DNA of 64,000 nucleotides from contig NZ_LT629711.1 of the NCBI RefSeq assembly GCF_900104525.1, forward strand, positions 1,364,001-1,428,000, written 5' to 3'. The stretch is from Pedococcus dokdonensis. Its GTDB lineage: Bacteria; Actinomycetota; Actinomycetes; Actinomycetales; Dermatophilaceae. Positions 1-14,983 of this stretch are shown piece by piece (the first letter of the stretch is position 1; the number at the start of each line of letters is the position of its first letter). Made by a program: the position numbers and the translations under genes. The notes beneath the pieces were generated by a model that was not told where the DNA came from, ran no database searches, and saw only the letters and a list, made by a program, of their open reading frames with translations.

Positions 1-117
1 TGCGGTCAGCGCTGCAACCGCATGGTCCACCGCGTCAGGGCCGCGATAGACCACCCCGTCGAGATCACAGACGACCGCGGCATATCCGTCGGCCAGGCCA
101 CCGCTACTCGCGGCCAT
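1..117 (-). CDS. HAD-IIA family phosphatase, N-terminal part (runs off left edge)
   Basis: Only the first 39 codons are inside the window. They carry HAD motif I, DLDGVVYRG, with the nucleophile Asp18 and the acid/base Asp20. The following Tyr-Arg-Gly is typical of the HAD-IIA (NagD/phosphoglycolate phosphatase-like) class, which dephosphorylates small phosphorylated metabolites in the cytosol. The ATG at 117 overlaps the end of the upstream TPR gene by 14 nt, so the two are probably co-transcribed. A TPR protein followed by a HAD phosphatase downstream of tyrS is the order I recall from mycobacteria. The substrate cannot be told from this fragment. Confidence 0.8.
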   Translation of the reverse strand, partial: MAASSGGLADGYAAVVCDLDGVVYRGPDAVDHAVAALTA

Positions 118-1096
118 AGCCTCCGGGCTCCCTGCGCCCGAGCACGTCGTCCTCGTCCTCCTCCTCACCGTCGAGCAGGTCCGTCATGACCACCCCGTCC
201 AGCTCGGCGAGCCGCTCGGCGGCATCGGTCTCCAGCTCGTCGTCGGCGTCCGCAGCACGGGCGAACCAGTCACGCGCGTCACCGGTCCGGCCGAGCGCGA
301 GCAGCGCCTCGGCGTACGCGTACGAGAGTCGAGCCGTCCACGGCTTGCGCGCCGAGCCCTTGAGCTGGGCGATCTCGAGAGCCTGCTGCGACGCCTCGAG
401 CTGACCGAGGTCACGACGGATGCCGGAGATCACGATGGCGAGCTCGACCCGGTCCTCGACGGCCAGGGTCCGGGCCTCCGGTGAGGTGGCCAGCTCGAGC
501 GCGCGCTCGGGACGGCCGAGGCCACGCTCGCAGTCGACCATCAGCGCGAGCAGGTGCGAGGAACCGCTCAACCGTCGCGCGGTCCGGAACTCGCTCAGCG
601 CCCGGGCCCACTCCCCCTTGCGGTAGGCCACCAGCCCGAGGGCCTCGCGCGCCGCCGGCACCCGCCCTGCGCGTCGGACCGCGGTCTCCGCGTGCGCCTC
701 AGCACCCTCGAAGTCGTCCACCTCAAGGAGCGCGGCCACCATCACGAGGTGCTGCGCGACTCCCTCGGCGTTCTCCTTGCTGAGGGTGCGCAGCTGCTGG
801 TGCACCGATCGGTCCAGCTCCTTGCCCGTCACGCCCTCGGCGATCCGGGGCTCGGGGAGCTTCGGCTTCTTGGGCGCCAGGCGCGGACCAGCCCCACGGC
901 TGTCACCGGTGCCCTGAGCTGCTCCGTCGCGCCGGTCGGAGCGTCCAGCTCCACCCCGGGTGGAGTCCCCCCGGTCAGGGCGACCGCGACCGCCGGCACC
1001 CCGCGGGCCACCCGGACGTCCGCCGCCCGCGGATAGGCCTCCGCCCGACGAGGGTCGACGGTTCTGGCCACCTCGGCCTGGCTGGTTCTCCGGCAC
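104..1096 (-). CDS. Tetratricopeptide-repeat protein with basic disordered N-terminus
   Basis: 330 aa from a GTG at 1096, chosen because AGGAG lies 5-6 nt upstream and homology-like content begins here; the frame stays open further upstream only through a repeat array. Residues 1 to about 85 are rich in Gly, Arg, Pro and Ser and look disordered. Residues about 95-310 are alpha-helical with repeated Ala/Leu/Tyr/Gly spacing typical of TPR units (for example GLVAYRKGEWARALSEF), so the protein is probably a cytosolic protein-protein scaffold. The C-terminus is strongly acidic (a Glu/Asp run before the stop). It overlaps the HAD phosphatase start. It corresponds in context to the mycobacterial gene between tyrS and the HAD phosphatase; no enzymatic motif is visible. 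Confidence 0.8.
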   Translation of the reverse strand: MPENQPGRGGQNRRPSSGGGLSAGGGRPGGPRGAGGRGRPDRGDSTRGGAGRSDRRDGAAQGTGDSRGAGPRLAPKKPKLPEPRIAEGVTGKELDRSVHQQLRTLSKENAEGVAQHLVMVAALLEVDDFEGAEAHAETAVRRAGRVPAAREALGLVAYRKGEWARALSEFRTARRLSGSSHLLALMVDCERGLGRPERALELATSPEARTLAVEDRVELAIVISGIRRDLGQLEASQQALEIAQLKGSARKPWTARLSYAYAEALLALGRTGDARDWFARAADADDELETDAAERLAELDGVVMTDLLDGEEEDEDDVLGRREPGGYGRE

Positions 1097-1185
1097 GTTC
1101 GCTCCTCGCTGTGCAGTATTCGGCAGCAGTCTATGGCTGCTGGGCAGTGCGGGACACGGCGGCCTGCTGACCGCCGCCCCGCAGG

Positions 1186-1253
1186 GGGAATGCACGCCCC
1201 GCACGGGGAATGCACGCCCCGCCGCGGGAATGCACATCCCGCCGCGGGAATGC
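1186..1253. repeat. Tandem 20-bp repeat between rRNA operon and TPR gene
   Basis: About 3.4 copies of a 19-20 bp unit, GGGAATGCACGCCCCGCCGC with small changes, starting at 1186, 1206, 1226 and 1246. Each unit has an imperfect dyad (GGGAatgcacaTCCC). The array abuts the rRNA terminator. Confidence 0.75.
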
Positions 1254-1285
1254 AAAAGGGCCACCCCTGATGGGATGGCCCTTTT
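1254..1285 (-). terminator. Intrinsic terminator of the rRNA operon
   Basis: A perfect 10-bp stem (AAAAGGGCCA paired with TGGCCCTTTT) with a 12-nt loop directly after the 5S gene. Read on the minus strand the stem ends in a short U run. Confidence 0.85.
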
Positions 1286-1294
1286 GAAAGTATG

Positions 1295-1411
1295 TCCGGC
1301 TGCGTCCTACTCTCCCACACCGTCACCAGTGCAGTACCATCGGCGCTGAAGGGCTTAGCTTCCGGGTTCGGAATGGAGCCGGGCGTTTCCCCTTCGCTAT
1401 GACAGCCGAAA
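1295..1411 (-). rRNA. rrf: 5S ribosomal RNA
   Basis: About 117 nt on the minus strand, recognisable from the conserved actinobacterial 5S core (CATAGCGAAGGGGAAACGCC, the CCATTCCGAACCCGGAAG loop and the GGGAGAGTAGGACGC 3' part). The ends pair as a terminal helix (CGGCTG with CAGCCG). The exact ends are uncertain by a few bases. Third gene of the operon, followed by a terminator. Confidence 0.93.
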
Positions 1412-1454
1412 CTCTATGGAGATTTCAATCGGATTCCCGACCGTATCTCGGGAA

Positions 1455-1481
1455 CCACACAGTGGACGCGTAGCATCTTTG
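1455..1481 (-). other. 23S rRNA processing stem, 3' arm
   Basis: This 27-nt segment just beyond the 23S 3' end is the inverted copy, with one base insertion, of 4598-4623 just before the 23S 5' end. In the precursor RNA the arms pair to a long helix that brings the 23S ends together, the usual RNase III substrate. Confidence 0.8.
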
Positions 1482-1483
1482 TA

Positions 1484-6484
<5,001 letters not shown>

Positions 6485-7177
6485 TGTTTAGCTCGTGATC
6501 CGTGGACCACGAAACTGTTACCCAAGAAGGGTTGTTTCACTGACTGAGCAAGAACAACTAGCAATTGCTAGAAATTCGTTGTCAACCAAAGGATTTTCGT
6601 TCGACGTGACTGCGTCTCCAGATCTGGTGACCTGGTTCGGCTGCCACCTCGAGACGAGGTAATTGGCATCGATTTTTGACACGCTGTTGAGTTCTCAAGG
6701 TTCGGACGCGCACCATCCGCTGACCTTCCGGCCGGCGTTCGGGGCAACCCTTCTAAGTTACTCGCTTCGCTCTTGGGCGTCAAATCCTTGCGCTTCCTGC
6801 TGGAAGCGGTGGAATGAGCGCGCTTGGCTCTCCGCGAGGTGTCCCACTGTAGCAGCCCGTTTCCGTTGCCGAAAACCTGCGGGCCGGCGTCCAGCTGCCC
6901 TTGCGAGCTGCTCGGATGCCATCCGGCGAACCGGTTGCTTTTCTGTGGAGCGCCCACCCTAGCAGCCTCTCGGCCCGCCTCTGACCACCCTTGCGGGCGG
7001 CCCGGAACGACCTGGTTTCCCAGATGCTGTTCGGTGGGGTCTGCCCCGGGACCGGCCTACTTCGCGTGAACTCTCGCTCACCGCGGTGGTGTCCGTTCCT
7101 CCCTGTCGGGCTGACGTCGAGAACATTAGACGGGGCCTCGCGAAAAACACAAATCCGCTGGTCAGCGGCCTGCGGCC
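6485..7177 (-). other. rRNA leader and upstream promoter region, no protein gene
   Basis: About 690 bp between tyrS and 16S. On the minus strand it holds the best promoter (6755-6783), a conserved actinobacterial leader segment CTTGAGAACTCAACAGCGTG near 6680-6700 that resembles antitermination/processing boxes, and a second weaker promoter-like pair, TTGACA (6580-6585) with GCTAGT (6557-6562). Two similar stretches, GCTGCTACAGTGGGA near 6850 and GCTGCTAGGGTGGGC near 6960, each with a -10-like hexamer, may be additional upstream rRNA promoters. I see no credible ORF. Confidence 0.65.
6755..6783 (-). promoter_or_regulatory. Main rRNA promoter
   Basis: On the minus strand TTGACG, 17 bp, TAACTT: a near-consensus housekeeping sigma promoter about 270 bp before 16S and upstream of the conserved leader boxes. 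Confidence 0.7.
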
Positions 7178-8440
7178 TCAGTCTGCGCGTCGGCCGGCGG
7201 CCAGCGACTTGCGGCCACGACGCAGCAGCGCGACCTGCCCGTGCAGGAAGTCGGACTCTGCGACGACCTGCTCGGGGTCGGCCAGCTTGACGTTGTTGAG
7301 CGAGGCCCCACCGTCGCCGATCGCGCGCCGGGCCGCGTTGCGCGAGTCCACCAGTCCCACTGCCACGAGCGCATCCGTCACCGTCATGCCCACCGACACC
7401 GCTCCCCCGGGCAGCTCGTCGGTCGCGTCGGCAAAGGTCCTCGCGTCGAGGGCGGTGACGTCCCCCTTCCCGAACAACGCCTCGGAGGCGGCCTGCACCG
7501 CGGCCGCCGCCTCTGCTCCGTGCACGAGAGTCGTGACGTCGACGGCCAACGCCCTCTGGCACTCGCGCAGGAACGGCTTCTCGGCCAGGGACTGCTCGAG
7601 CGCCGCGATCTCCTCCTGGCTGCGGTCGGTGAACACCTTGAGCAGCTTCACCACCGAGGCGTCCTCGGTGTTGATCCAGTACTGGAAGAAGGCGTAGGGG
7701 CTGGTCATCTCGGGCGACAGCCAGATGGCGTTGCCCTCGCTCTTGCCGAACTTGTTGCCGGCCGCGTCGGTGAGCAGCGGTGTCGTCAGGAGGTGGACGG
7801 ACTTCCCCTCGACCCGGTGGATGAGGTCGGACCCCGCGGTGAGGTTGCCCCACTGGTCCTGCCCCCCGGTCTGCAGCGTGCAGCCGTGCTCGCGGAACAG
7901 CTGGAGATAGTCGAGCCCCTGCAACAGCTGGTAGCTGAACTCGGTGTAGGAGATCCCCTCCTCGGAGTTCAGCCGAGCGGCGACGGCGTCCTTCTTGACC
8001 ATCTGGTTGACGCGGAAGTGCTTGCCGATGTCGCGCAGGAAGTCCAGCGCCGACATCGGCTCGGTCCAGTCCAGGTTGTTGACGAAGGTCGCCGGGTTGT
8101 CACCCTCCACGGACAGGAACGGCCGCACCTGGCGCTCGATGTTGGCCACCCACTCAGCGGTCTGCTCCTTGGTCTTCAGCACCCGCTCCGACGACGGCCG
8201 CGGGTCGCCGATCAGGCCAGTGGACCCACCCACGAGGCAGATCACCCGGTGCCCGGCCCGCTGCAGGTGCCGCAGCACGATGAGCTGCACGAGGTTGCCG
8301 AAGTGCAGGGACGCAGCGGTGGGGTCGAAGCCGCAGTACGCCGTGATCGGCCCGTCGGCGAGTGCCTCGCGCAGCGCGGACTCGTCGGTGGTCTGGGCCA
8401 CCAGTCCCCGCCACTGCAGCTCGTCGAGGATGTTGCTCAC
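7178..8440 (-). CDS. tyrS: Tyrosyl-tRNA synthetase
   Basis: 420 aa class I aminoacyl-tRNA synthetase that charges tRNA-Tyr with tyrosine in the cytosol. The HIGH-type signature is HFGN at residues 46-49, after YCGFDPTA in the Tyr-binding pocket. The KMSKS-type loop is KFGKS at 230-234. A C-terminal S4-like RNA-binding region ends the protein. I start at the GTG at 8440 because AGGAG lies 8 nt upstream; an in-frame GTG at 8458 would add six residues and overlap that ribosome site. It lies downstream of the DNA glycosylase gene on the same strand with a 60-nt gap and directly upstream of the rRNA promoter region. I see no T-box leader. Confidence 0.96.
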   Translation of the reverse strand: MSNILDELQWRGLVAQTTDESALREALADGPITAYCGFDPTAASLHFGNLVQLIVLRHLQRAGHRVICLVGGSTGLIGDPRPSSERVLKTKEQTAEWVANIERQVRPFLSVEGDNPATFVNNLDWTEPMSALDFLRDIGKHFRVNQMVKKDAVAARLNSEEGISYTEFSYQLLQGLDYLQLFREHGCTLQTGGQDQWGNLTAGSDLIHRVEGKSVHLLTTPLLTDAAGNKFGKSEGNAIWLSPEMTSPYAFFQYWINTEDASVVKLLKVFTDRSQEEIAALEQSLAEKPFLRECQRALAVDVTTLVHGAEAAAAVQAASEALFGKGDVTALDARTFADATDELPGGAVSVGMTVTDALVAVGLVDSRNAARRAIGDGGASLNNVKLADPEQVVAESDFLHGQVALLRRGRKSLAAGRRAD

Positions 8441-8500
8441 GGTGGGTTGCTCCTTCACGTCGCACGTCGTGCCGCAGGCACGGCACGTCCACAGCCTGCC

Positions 8501-9130
8501 CTATCGGGGGTCCTTGCGTGCACGGGGTTTCGCCGGTCGGTTCGGTGCGGGCCGGTACACCGACACGGTGGGTTCGCCGTCCAGCCAGAACCGCCAGGGG
8601 TATGCGGTGGCGTCACCTCCCGCACCGGACACCCCCACGCGTGGGCCGCACCGGATCACCTCGGCCGGCACGGGGTCCGGGGGACCGTGCAGCTGCACCG
8701 CACCATCGGGTGCGCAGACGTCCGACCCGGTGTCGCCACCAGCCAGGGCCAGGGTCTTGGTGAGTCGGGCGGGACCTCGCGCCCAGTCCCGCTGGCGGAC
8801 ACCCGTGCGGCGGGAGGCCGCGACCTCCTCGCCCGCCACGACCTCGCCCGCCCGGAGCAGCACCGCGCTGGCGGCGCCCCGGGGACCGCACACCACGTTG
8901 GCGCACCAGTGCATCCCGTAGGAGAAGTAGACGTAGAGGCGTCCGGCCGGTCCGAACATCACCTCCGTCCGCGGGGTGGGACCACGAAAGGCATGAGAGC
9001 CCGGGTCGCTCGTCCCGGCATACGCCTCGACCTCGGTGAGTCGCACGGTGACGCCGGCATGCGTGATGGTGGCACCGAGCAGCGCGGGTGCGACGTCGAG
9101 GACGTCGCCCGCGAAGAACGACCTCGTCAG
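8501..9130 (-). CDS. mpg: DNA-3-methyladenine glycosylase (AAG/MPG family)
   Basis: About 209 aa. It excises 3-methyladenine and other alkylated purines from DNA, the first step of base excision repair. Visible family features are the N-terminal LLG segment, LTEVEAYAG with the catalytic Glu, PTPRTEVMFGP, YVYFSYGMHWCANVV and the VLLRAGE motif. The start is uncertain: the gene most simply begins at CTG 9130, whose CTGA overlaps the sdhB stop, and length fits the family; ATG/GTG codons in frame lie only inside sdhB. Translation coupled to sdhB would explain the missing ribosome site. tyrS follows 60 nt downstream, the same mpg-tyrS pairing as in mycobacteria. Confidence 0.88.
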   Translation of the reverse strand: MTRSFFAGDVLDVAPALLGATITHAGVTVRLTEVEAYAGTSDPGSHAFRGPTPRTEVMFGPAGRLYVYFSYGMHWCANVVCGPRGAASAVLLRAGEVVAGEEVAASRRTGVRQRDWARGPARLTKTLALAGGDTGSDVCAPDGAVQLHGPPDPVPAEVIRCGPRVGVSGAGGDATAYPWRFWLDGEPTVSVYRPAPNRPAKPRARKDPR

Positions 9131-9882
9131 CCGTCGCGGCGGCGACGGATCTTGTTGCCCAGCCACACGACGGGATCGTAGTGACGGTCGACGACCCGCT
9201 CCTTGAGCGGGATGAGCGCGTTGTCGGTGATCTTGATGTGCTCGGGGCACACCTCCGTGCAGCACTTGGTGATGTTGCAGTAGCCGAGGCCGTGCTGCTC
9301 CTTGGCGGCAGGGCGCCGGTCGGCAGTGTCGAGCGGGTGCATGTCGAGCTCGGCGACCCGCATGAGGAAGCGTGGGCCGGCGAAGCTCTGCTTGTTGTCC
9401 TCGTGGTCACGCACGACGTGGCAGACGTCCTGGCAGAGGAAGCACTCGATGCACTTGCGGAACTCCTGGCTGCGCTCGACGTCGACCTGCTGCATCCGGT
9501 AGTCACCGGGCTGCAGGTCGGCAGGGGGCGCGAACGCCTGCACCTCACGGGCCTTCTGGTAGTTGAACGACACGTCGGTGACGAGGTCGCGCACCACCGG
9601 GAAGGTGCGCAGCGGCGTGACCGTGACGACGTCCTCCTCGGTGAAGGTGCTCATGCGGGTCATGCACAGCAACCGGGGCTTGCCGTTGATCTCGGCGCTG
9701 CACGAACCGCACTTGCCGGCCTTGCAGTTCCACCGGACGGCGAGGTCCGGGGCCTGCGTCGCCTGCAGGCGGTGGATGATGTCGAGGACGACCTCGCCCT
9801 CGTTGACCTCGACGGTGAAGTCCTCGAGGCCACCTCCGGCCGCGTCCCCGCGCCACACCTTGAACCTGGCGTCGTAGCTCAT
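9127..9882 (-). CDS. sdhB: Succinate dehydrogenase/fumarate reductase iron-sulfur subunit
   Basis: 251 aa electron-transfer subunit of complex II, linking the flavoprotein to the membrane quinone site. The N-terminal plant-ferredoxin fold has CKAGKCGSC plus a later Cys for the [2Fe-2S] centre. The C-terminal half has CIECFLCQDVC and CNITKCCTEVCP, which ligate the [4Fe-4S] and [3Fe-4S] centres. The C-terminus is basic (KIRRRRDG). ATG at 9882 overlaps the sdhA stop as ATGA. It sits in an operon small gene-sdhC-sdhA-sdhB, resembling the Sdh1 type of mycobacteria (Rv0247c-Rv0250c). Confidence 0.95.
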   Translation of the reverse strand: MSYDARFKVWRGDAAGGGLEDFTVEVNEGEVVLDIIHRLQATQAPDLAVRWNCKAGKCGSCSAEINGKPRLLCMTRMSTFTEEDVVTVTPLRTFPVVRDLVTDVSFNYQKAREVQAFAPPADLQPGDYRMQQVDVERSQEFRKCIECFLCQDVCHVVRDHEDNKQSFAGPRFLMRVAELDMHPLDTADRRPAAKEQHGLGYCNITKCCTEVCPEHIKITDNALIPLKERVVDRHYDPVVWLGNKIRRRRDG

Positions 9883-11810
9883 GACTGATCACTCCCCTCG
9901 GCGCTGCCCTGGTGGGTCGACGGGCCGCCCGAGTCGAGGCGGGCCAGCTCTGGCTCGGTGAGGTACTTGGCCAGCTCGGTGCGCTCGAACAGCTCGAGCA
10001 GGTCCTGCCGGATCTCGGGGACGGGCTGGTGCTTCAGCTCGACCACGCCGTCGTCGTCCAGTGAGCAGATCAGGTTGATGCCACGCCACTTCGGGTCCAT
10101 CGACGGGAAGTCCTCACGGGTGTGCCCCCCGCGCGACTCGGTGCGCTCGAGCGCGGCCAGGGCGACACAGCGACACACCGCGAGCATGTTGCGCAGGTCG
10201 AGAGCCAGGTGCCAGCCCGGGTTGAACTGCCGATGTCCCTCCACCCCCACGGATTTGGCGCGCTCGTCGAGGTCGTCGAGCATGCCGAGAGCCTCACGCA
10301 CCTCGCCCTCGCGACGGATGATGCCGACCAGGTCGTTCATCTTCTGCTGCAGCTCCTGGTGGAGCGTGTAGGGGTTCTCGCTGGCGTCGCGGAACGGCGC
10401 GAGGGCCGTCTCGGCCGCCTGGTCGACGTCTCCCTCGCGGATCGCGGGGCGCGAATCCCCAAGAGCAGCAATGTATTCCGCCGCACCGACTCCCGCGCGA
10501 CGCCCGAAGACGAGCAGGTCCGAGAGGCTGTTGCCCCCCAGCCGGTTGGACCCGTGCATGCCCCCGGCCACCTCGCCCGCGGCATACAGGCCAGGCACCG
10601 AGGTGGCCGCCGTGTCGGCGTCGACCTCGACGCCGCCCATCACGTAGTGGCAGGTCGGGCCGACCTCCATCGGCTCGGCGGTGATGTCGACGTCGGCCAG
10701 CTCCTTGAACTGGTGGTGCATCGACGGCAGCCGCCGCGTGATCTCCTCGGCCGGGAGCCGGGTCGAGACGTCGAGGAAGACGCCACCGTGCGGAGAGTTG
10801 CGGCCTTCCTTGACCTCGTTGTTGATCGCGCGCGCGACCTCGTCGCGCGGCAGCAGCTCGGGCGGCCGCTTGTTGTTCTCCGGGTCCTTGTACCAGCGGT
10901 CGGCCTCCTCCTCCGTGTCGGCGTACTGCCCACGGAAGACGTCAGGGACGTAGTCGAACATGAACCGCTTGCCCTCGGAGTTGCGCAGCACTCCCCCGTC
11001 GCCGCGCACCGACTCGGTGACGAGGATGCCCTTCACCGACGGCGGCCAGACCATCCCGGTCGGGTGGAACTGGATGAACTCCATGTTGACGAGGGAGGCA
11101 CCCGCGCGAAGCGCCAGGGCGTGCCCGTCGCCGGTGTACTCCCACGAGTTGCTGGTCACCTTGAACGACTTGCCGATGCCGCCGGTCGCGAGGATCACTG
11201 CGGGTGCGGAGAAGAGCACGAACCGGCCCGACTCGCGCCAGTAGCCGAACGCCCCGGCCACTGCGCCGTCGGACTTGAGGATGTCGGTGACGGTGAGCTC
11301 CTGGAACACCCGGAGCCGGCCCTCGTAGTCGCCGGTCTCGCGGTGGTCCTCCTGCTGCAGGCTCACGATCTTCTGCTGCAGGGTGCGGATCAGCTCGAGG
11401 CCGGTGCGGTCGCCGACGTGGGCGAGGCGCGGGTACTCGTGGCCGCCGAAGTTGCGCTGGCTGATCCGGCCGTCCGGGGTGCGGTCGAAGAGCGCACCGT
11501 AGGTCTCGAGCTCCCACACCCGCATCGGGGCTTCCTTGGCGTGCAGCTCTGCCATCCGCGGGTTGTTGAGGAACTTGCCCCCGCGCATGGTGTCGCGGAA
11601 GTGCGTCTGCCAGCTGTCCTTCTCGTTGGCGTTGCCCATCGACGCCGCGATGCCGCCCTCGGCCATCACGGTGTGCGCCTTGCCGAAGAGGCTCTTGCAG
11701 ATGATCGCCGTCCGCAGCCCCTGCTCGCGCGCCTCGATCGCGGCACGCAGCCCGGCACCGCCAGCCCCGATGACGATGACGTCGTAGTCGTGGCGTTCGA
11801 GGTCGGTCAC
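9879..11810 (-). CDS. sdhA: Succinate dehydrogenase/fumarate reductase flavoprotein subunit
   Basis: 643 aa FAD subunit that oxidises succinate to fumarate. The dinucleotide fold is VIVIGAGGAGLRAAIEA near the start, and the FAD-attachment loop HTVMAEGGIAAS follows, including the His that normally binds FAD covalently. The active-site region contains HPTGM and the late Arg/His motif SNRLGGNSLSDLLVFGRRAG. I start at GTG 11810, where AGGAGA precedes by about 5 nt; the frame is open further into sdhC but without homology. The stop overlaps sdhB by 4 nt, and sdhC ends 8 nt upstream. Confidence 0.96.
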   Translation of the reverse strand: MTDLERHDYDVIVIGAGGAGLRAAIEAREQGLRTAIICKSLFGKAHTVMAEGGIAASMGNANEKDSWQTHFRDTMRGGKFLNNPRMAELHAKEAPMRVWELETYGALFDRTPDGRISQRNFGGHEYPRLAHVGDRTGLELIRTLQQKIVSLQQEDHRETGDYEGRLRVFQELTVTDILKSDGAVAGAFGYWRESGRFVLFSAPAVILATGGIGKSFKVTSNSWEYTGDGHALALRAGASLVNMEFIQFHPTGMVWPPSVKGILVTESVRGDGGVLRNSEGKRFMFDYVPDVFRGQYADTEEEADRWYKDPENNKRPPELLPRDEVARAINNEVKEGRNSPHGGVFLDVSTRLPAEEITRRLPSMHHQFKELADVDITAEPMEVGPTCHYVMGGVEVDADTAATSVPGLYAAGEVAGGMHGSNRLGGNSLSDLLVFGRRAGVGAAEYIAALGDSRPAIREGDVDQAAETALAPFRDASENPYTLHQELQQKMNDLVGIIRREGEVREALGMLDDLDERAKSVGVEGHRQFNPGWHLALDLRNMLAVCRCVALAALERTESRGGHTREDFPSMDPKWRGINLICSLDDDGVVELKHQPVPEIRQDLLELFERTELAKYLTEPELARLDSGGPSTHQGSAEGSDQS

Positions 11811-11818
11811 GAGCTCTC

Positions 11819-12634
11819 CTAGTTGATGATCCGGAAGTCGCCGATCGTCCCGGCGGAGACGAGGGCGATGTAGGCGTCGGTGACGACGAGGCTGCCGAGA
11901 GTCACCCAGGCGAAGGTCATGTGCCGGGCGTTGAGCTTGCCGACGAGCCCCCACGCCTTGTAGCGCAACGGGTGCTTGCTGAAGTGGTTGAGCCGGCCCC
12001 CGACGATGTTGCGGCAGGAGTGGCAGCCGAGGGTGTAGCACCAGAGCAGCACGACGTTGGCGAGGAGGATGAGCGTCCCGAGGCCGAGGCCGAAGCCGCC
12101 GTCCTTGCCCCGGAAGGCGTGCAGCACGTCATACGTGTTGATCAGGCTGATGATCACCGCGGCGTAGAAGAAGTAGCGGTGCAGGTTCTGCATGATCAGC
12201 GGGAACCGCGTCTCGCCGGAGTACTCCCGGTGCGCCTCGGGGACCGCGCAGGCCGGCGGGGAGTTCCAGAACGAGCGGTAGTAGGCCTTGCGGTAGTAGT
12301 AGCAGGTCAGCCGGAAGAGCAGCAGGAACGGCAGCGTGAGCGCCGCGAACGGGATCAGCGCCGGCCACTCGCCGAACGGCGTGCCGAAGTGCGTCGACCC
12401 CGGCACGCAGGACGTCGAGAGGCAGGGTGAGTAGAACGGCGTGAGGTAGCCGTAGTCGGCGACGAAGTAGTCCTTCTGCAGGCTCGCGCGCACCAGGCCG
12501 TAGAGCAGCCAGGCCGTGAAGCAGACGAAGGTGACGAACGGCTGGAGCCACCAGCGGTCCTCGCGCAGGGTGCGCGCGGCGATGCGGGCCCGACCGGGGG
12601 CGTGGACGCCTCCGCTGAAGGGGACGTTCGACAC
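11819..12634 (-). CDS. sdhC: Succinate dehydrogenase membrane anchor (Sdh1-type cytochrome b-like)
   Basis: 271 aa membrane protein with about five hydrophobic segments (roughly residues 31-50, 90-112, 152-172, 182-205 and 238-258). Conserved His residues lie in the third to fifth segments (HRYFFYA, CHSCRNIVGG, HFSKHPL), suitable for haem b and quinone sites. It anchors SdhAB to the membrane and passes electrons to menaquinone. Length and single-chain design fit the actinobacterial Sdh1 anchor rather than a split SdhC/SdhD pair; no sdhD is present. GTG start one base after the upstream gene's stop, so it is translated as part of the operon. Cys pairs (CLSTSC, CHSC) are notable. Confidence 0.88.
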   Translation of the reverse strand: MSNVPFSGGVHAPGRARIAARTLREDRWWLQPFVTFVCFTAWLLYGLVRASLQKDYFVADYGYLTPFYSPCLSTSCVPGSTHFGTPFGEWPALIPFAALTLPFLLLFRLTCYYYRKAYYRSFWNSPPACAVPEAHREYSGETRFPLIMQNLHRYFFYAAVIISLINTYDVLHAFRGKDGGFGLGLGTLILLANVVLLWCYTLGCHSCRNIVGGRLNHFSKHPLRYKAWGLVGKLNARHMTFAWVTLGSLVVTDAYIALVSAGTIGDFRIIN

Positions 12635-12635
12635 G

Positions 12636-12926
12636 TCAGTGGCCCCGGGAGGGGCCGACGCCCTCGTCCTCGGCGTCGGACCACAGCGAGGGGTCGTACT
12701 CCTCGTCGGGGATGAAGACGATCTCGCCAGGGCCCCCGGCGCGGTCCTGCGAGCCGACTCCGGCCCCGCGCGCCACCAGGTCGACGTCGTCGGCCAGACG
12801 CACCACGTCGTCGCGCAGGCGCTGCAGGTCGATGGTGTTGCCGAGCTCCTTCGACAATGCGGTCACCGCCCGTCGCAGCCCCGCCACGTGACCAGCAGCC
12901 GCAGTGAGGTCGTCACTGACGCCCAT
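12636..12926 (-). CDS. Small conserved protein heading the sdh operon
   Basis: 96 aa, soluble. The N-terminal 50 residues form an amphipathic helix with heptad-like Leu/Val spacing (RRAVTALSKELGNTIDLQRL), then an acidic stretch ending in IVFIPDEEYDPSLWSDAEDE. ATG 12926 is preceded by AGGGA about 8 nt upstream. The position directly before a single-chain SdhC matches the uncharacterised Rv0250c of M. tuberculosis, and the Trp/acidic tail suggests the same family. The role is unknown; tight coupling (1 nt to sdhC) suggests an assembly or regulatory partner of complex II. Confidence 0.78.
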   Translation of the reverse strand: MGVSDDLTAAAGHVAGLRRAVTALSKELGNTIDLQRLRDDVVRLADDVDLVARGAGVGSQDRAGGPGEIVFIPDEEYDPSLWSDAEDEGVGPSRGH

Positions 12927-13030
12927 GACACCGTCCCTTCGCAAGGAGGATGCGGGTCGCCGATGACCCGCATCACGAACCTAGCGCGTGCTCCCCGAGA
13001 TTTCTCGGAAGCGGGCTGACGGGTATGCCG

Positions 13031-14983
<1,953 letters not shown>

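Noticed and set aside
829-1326. Open frame through the 5S gene and the 20-bp repeats
   Set aside because: It crosses the terminator and rRNA; an artefact of the repeats.
7241-9181. A 646-codon plus-strand open frame across tyrS and mpg
   Set aside because: It is antisense to strongly recognised genes and its protein is Val/Gly/Leu/Asp-rich shadow text of the GC-rich third positions.
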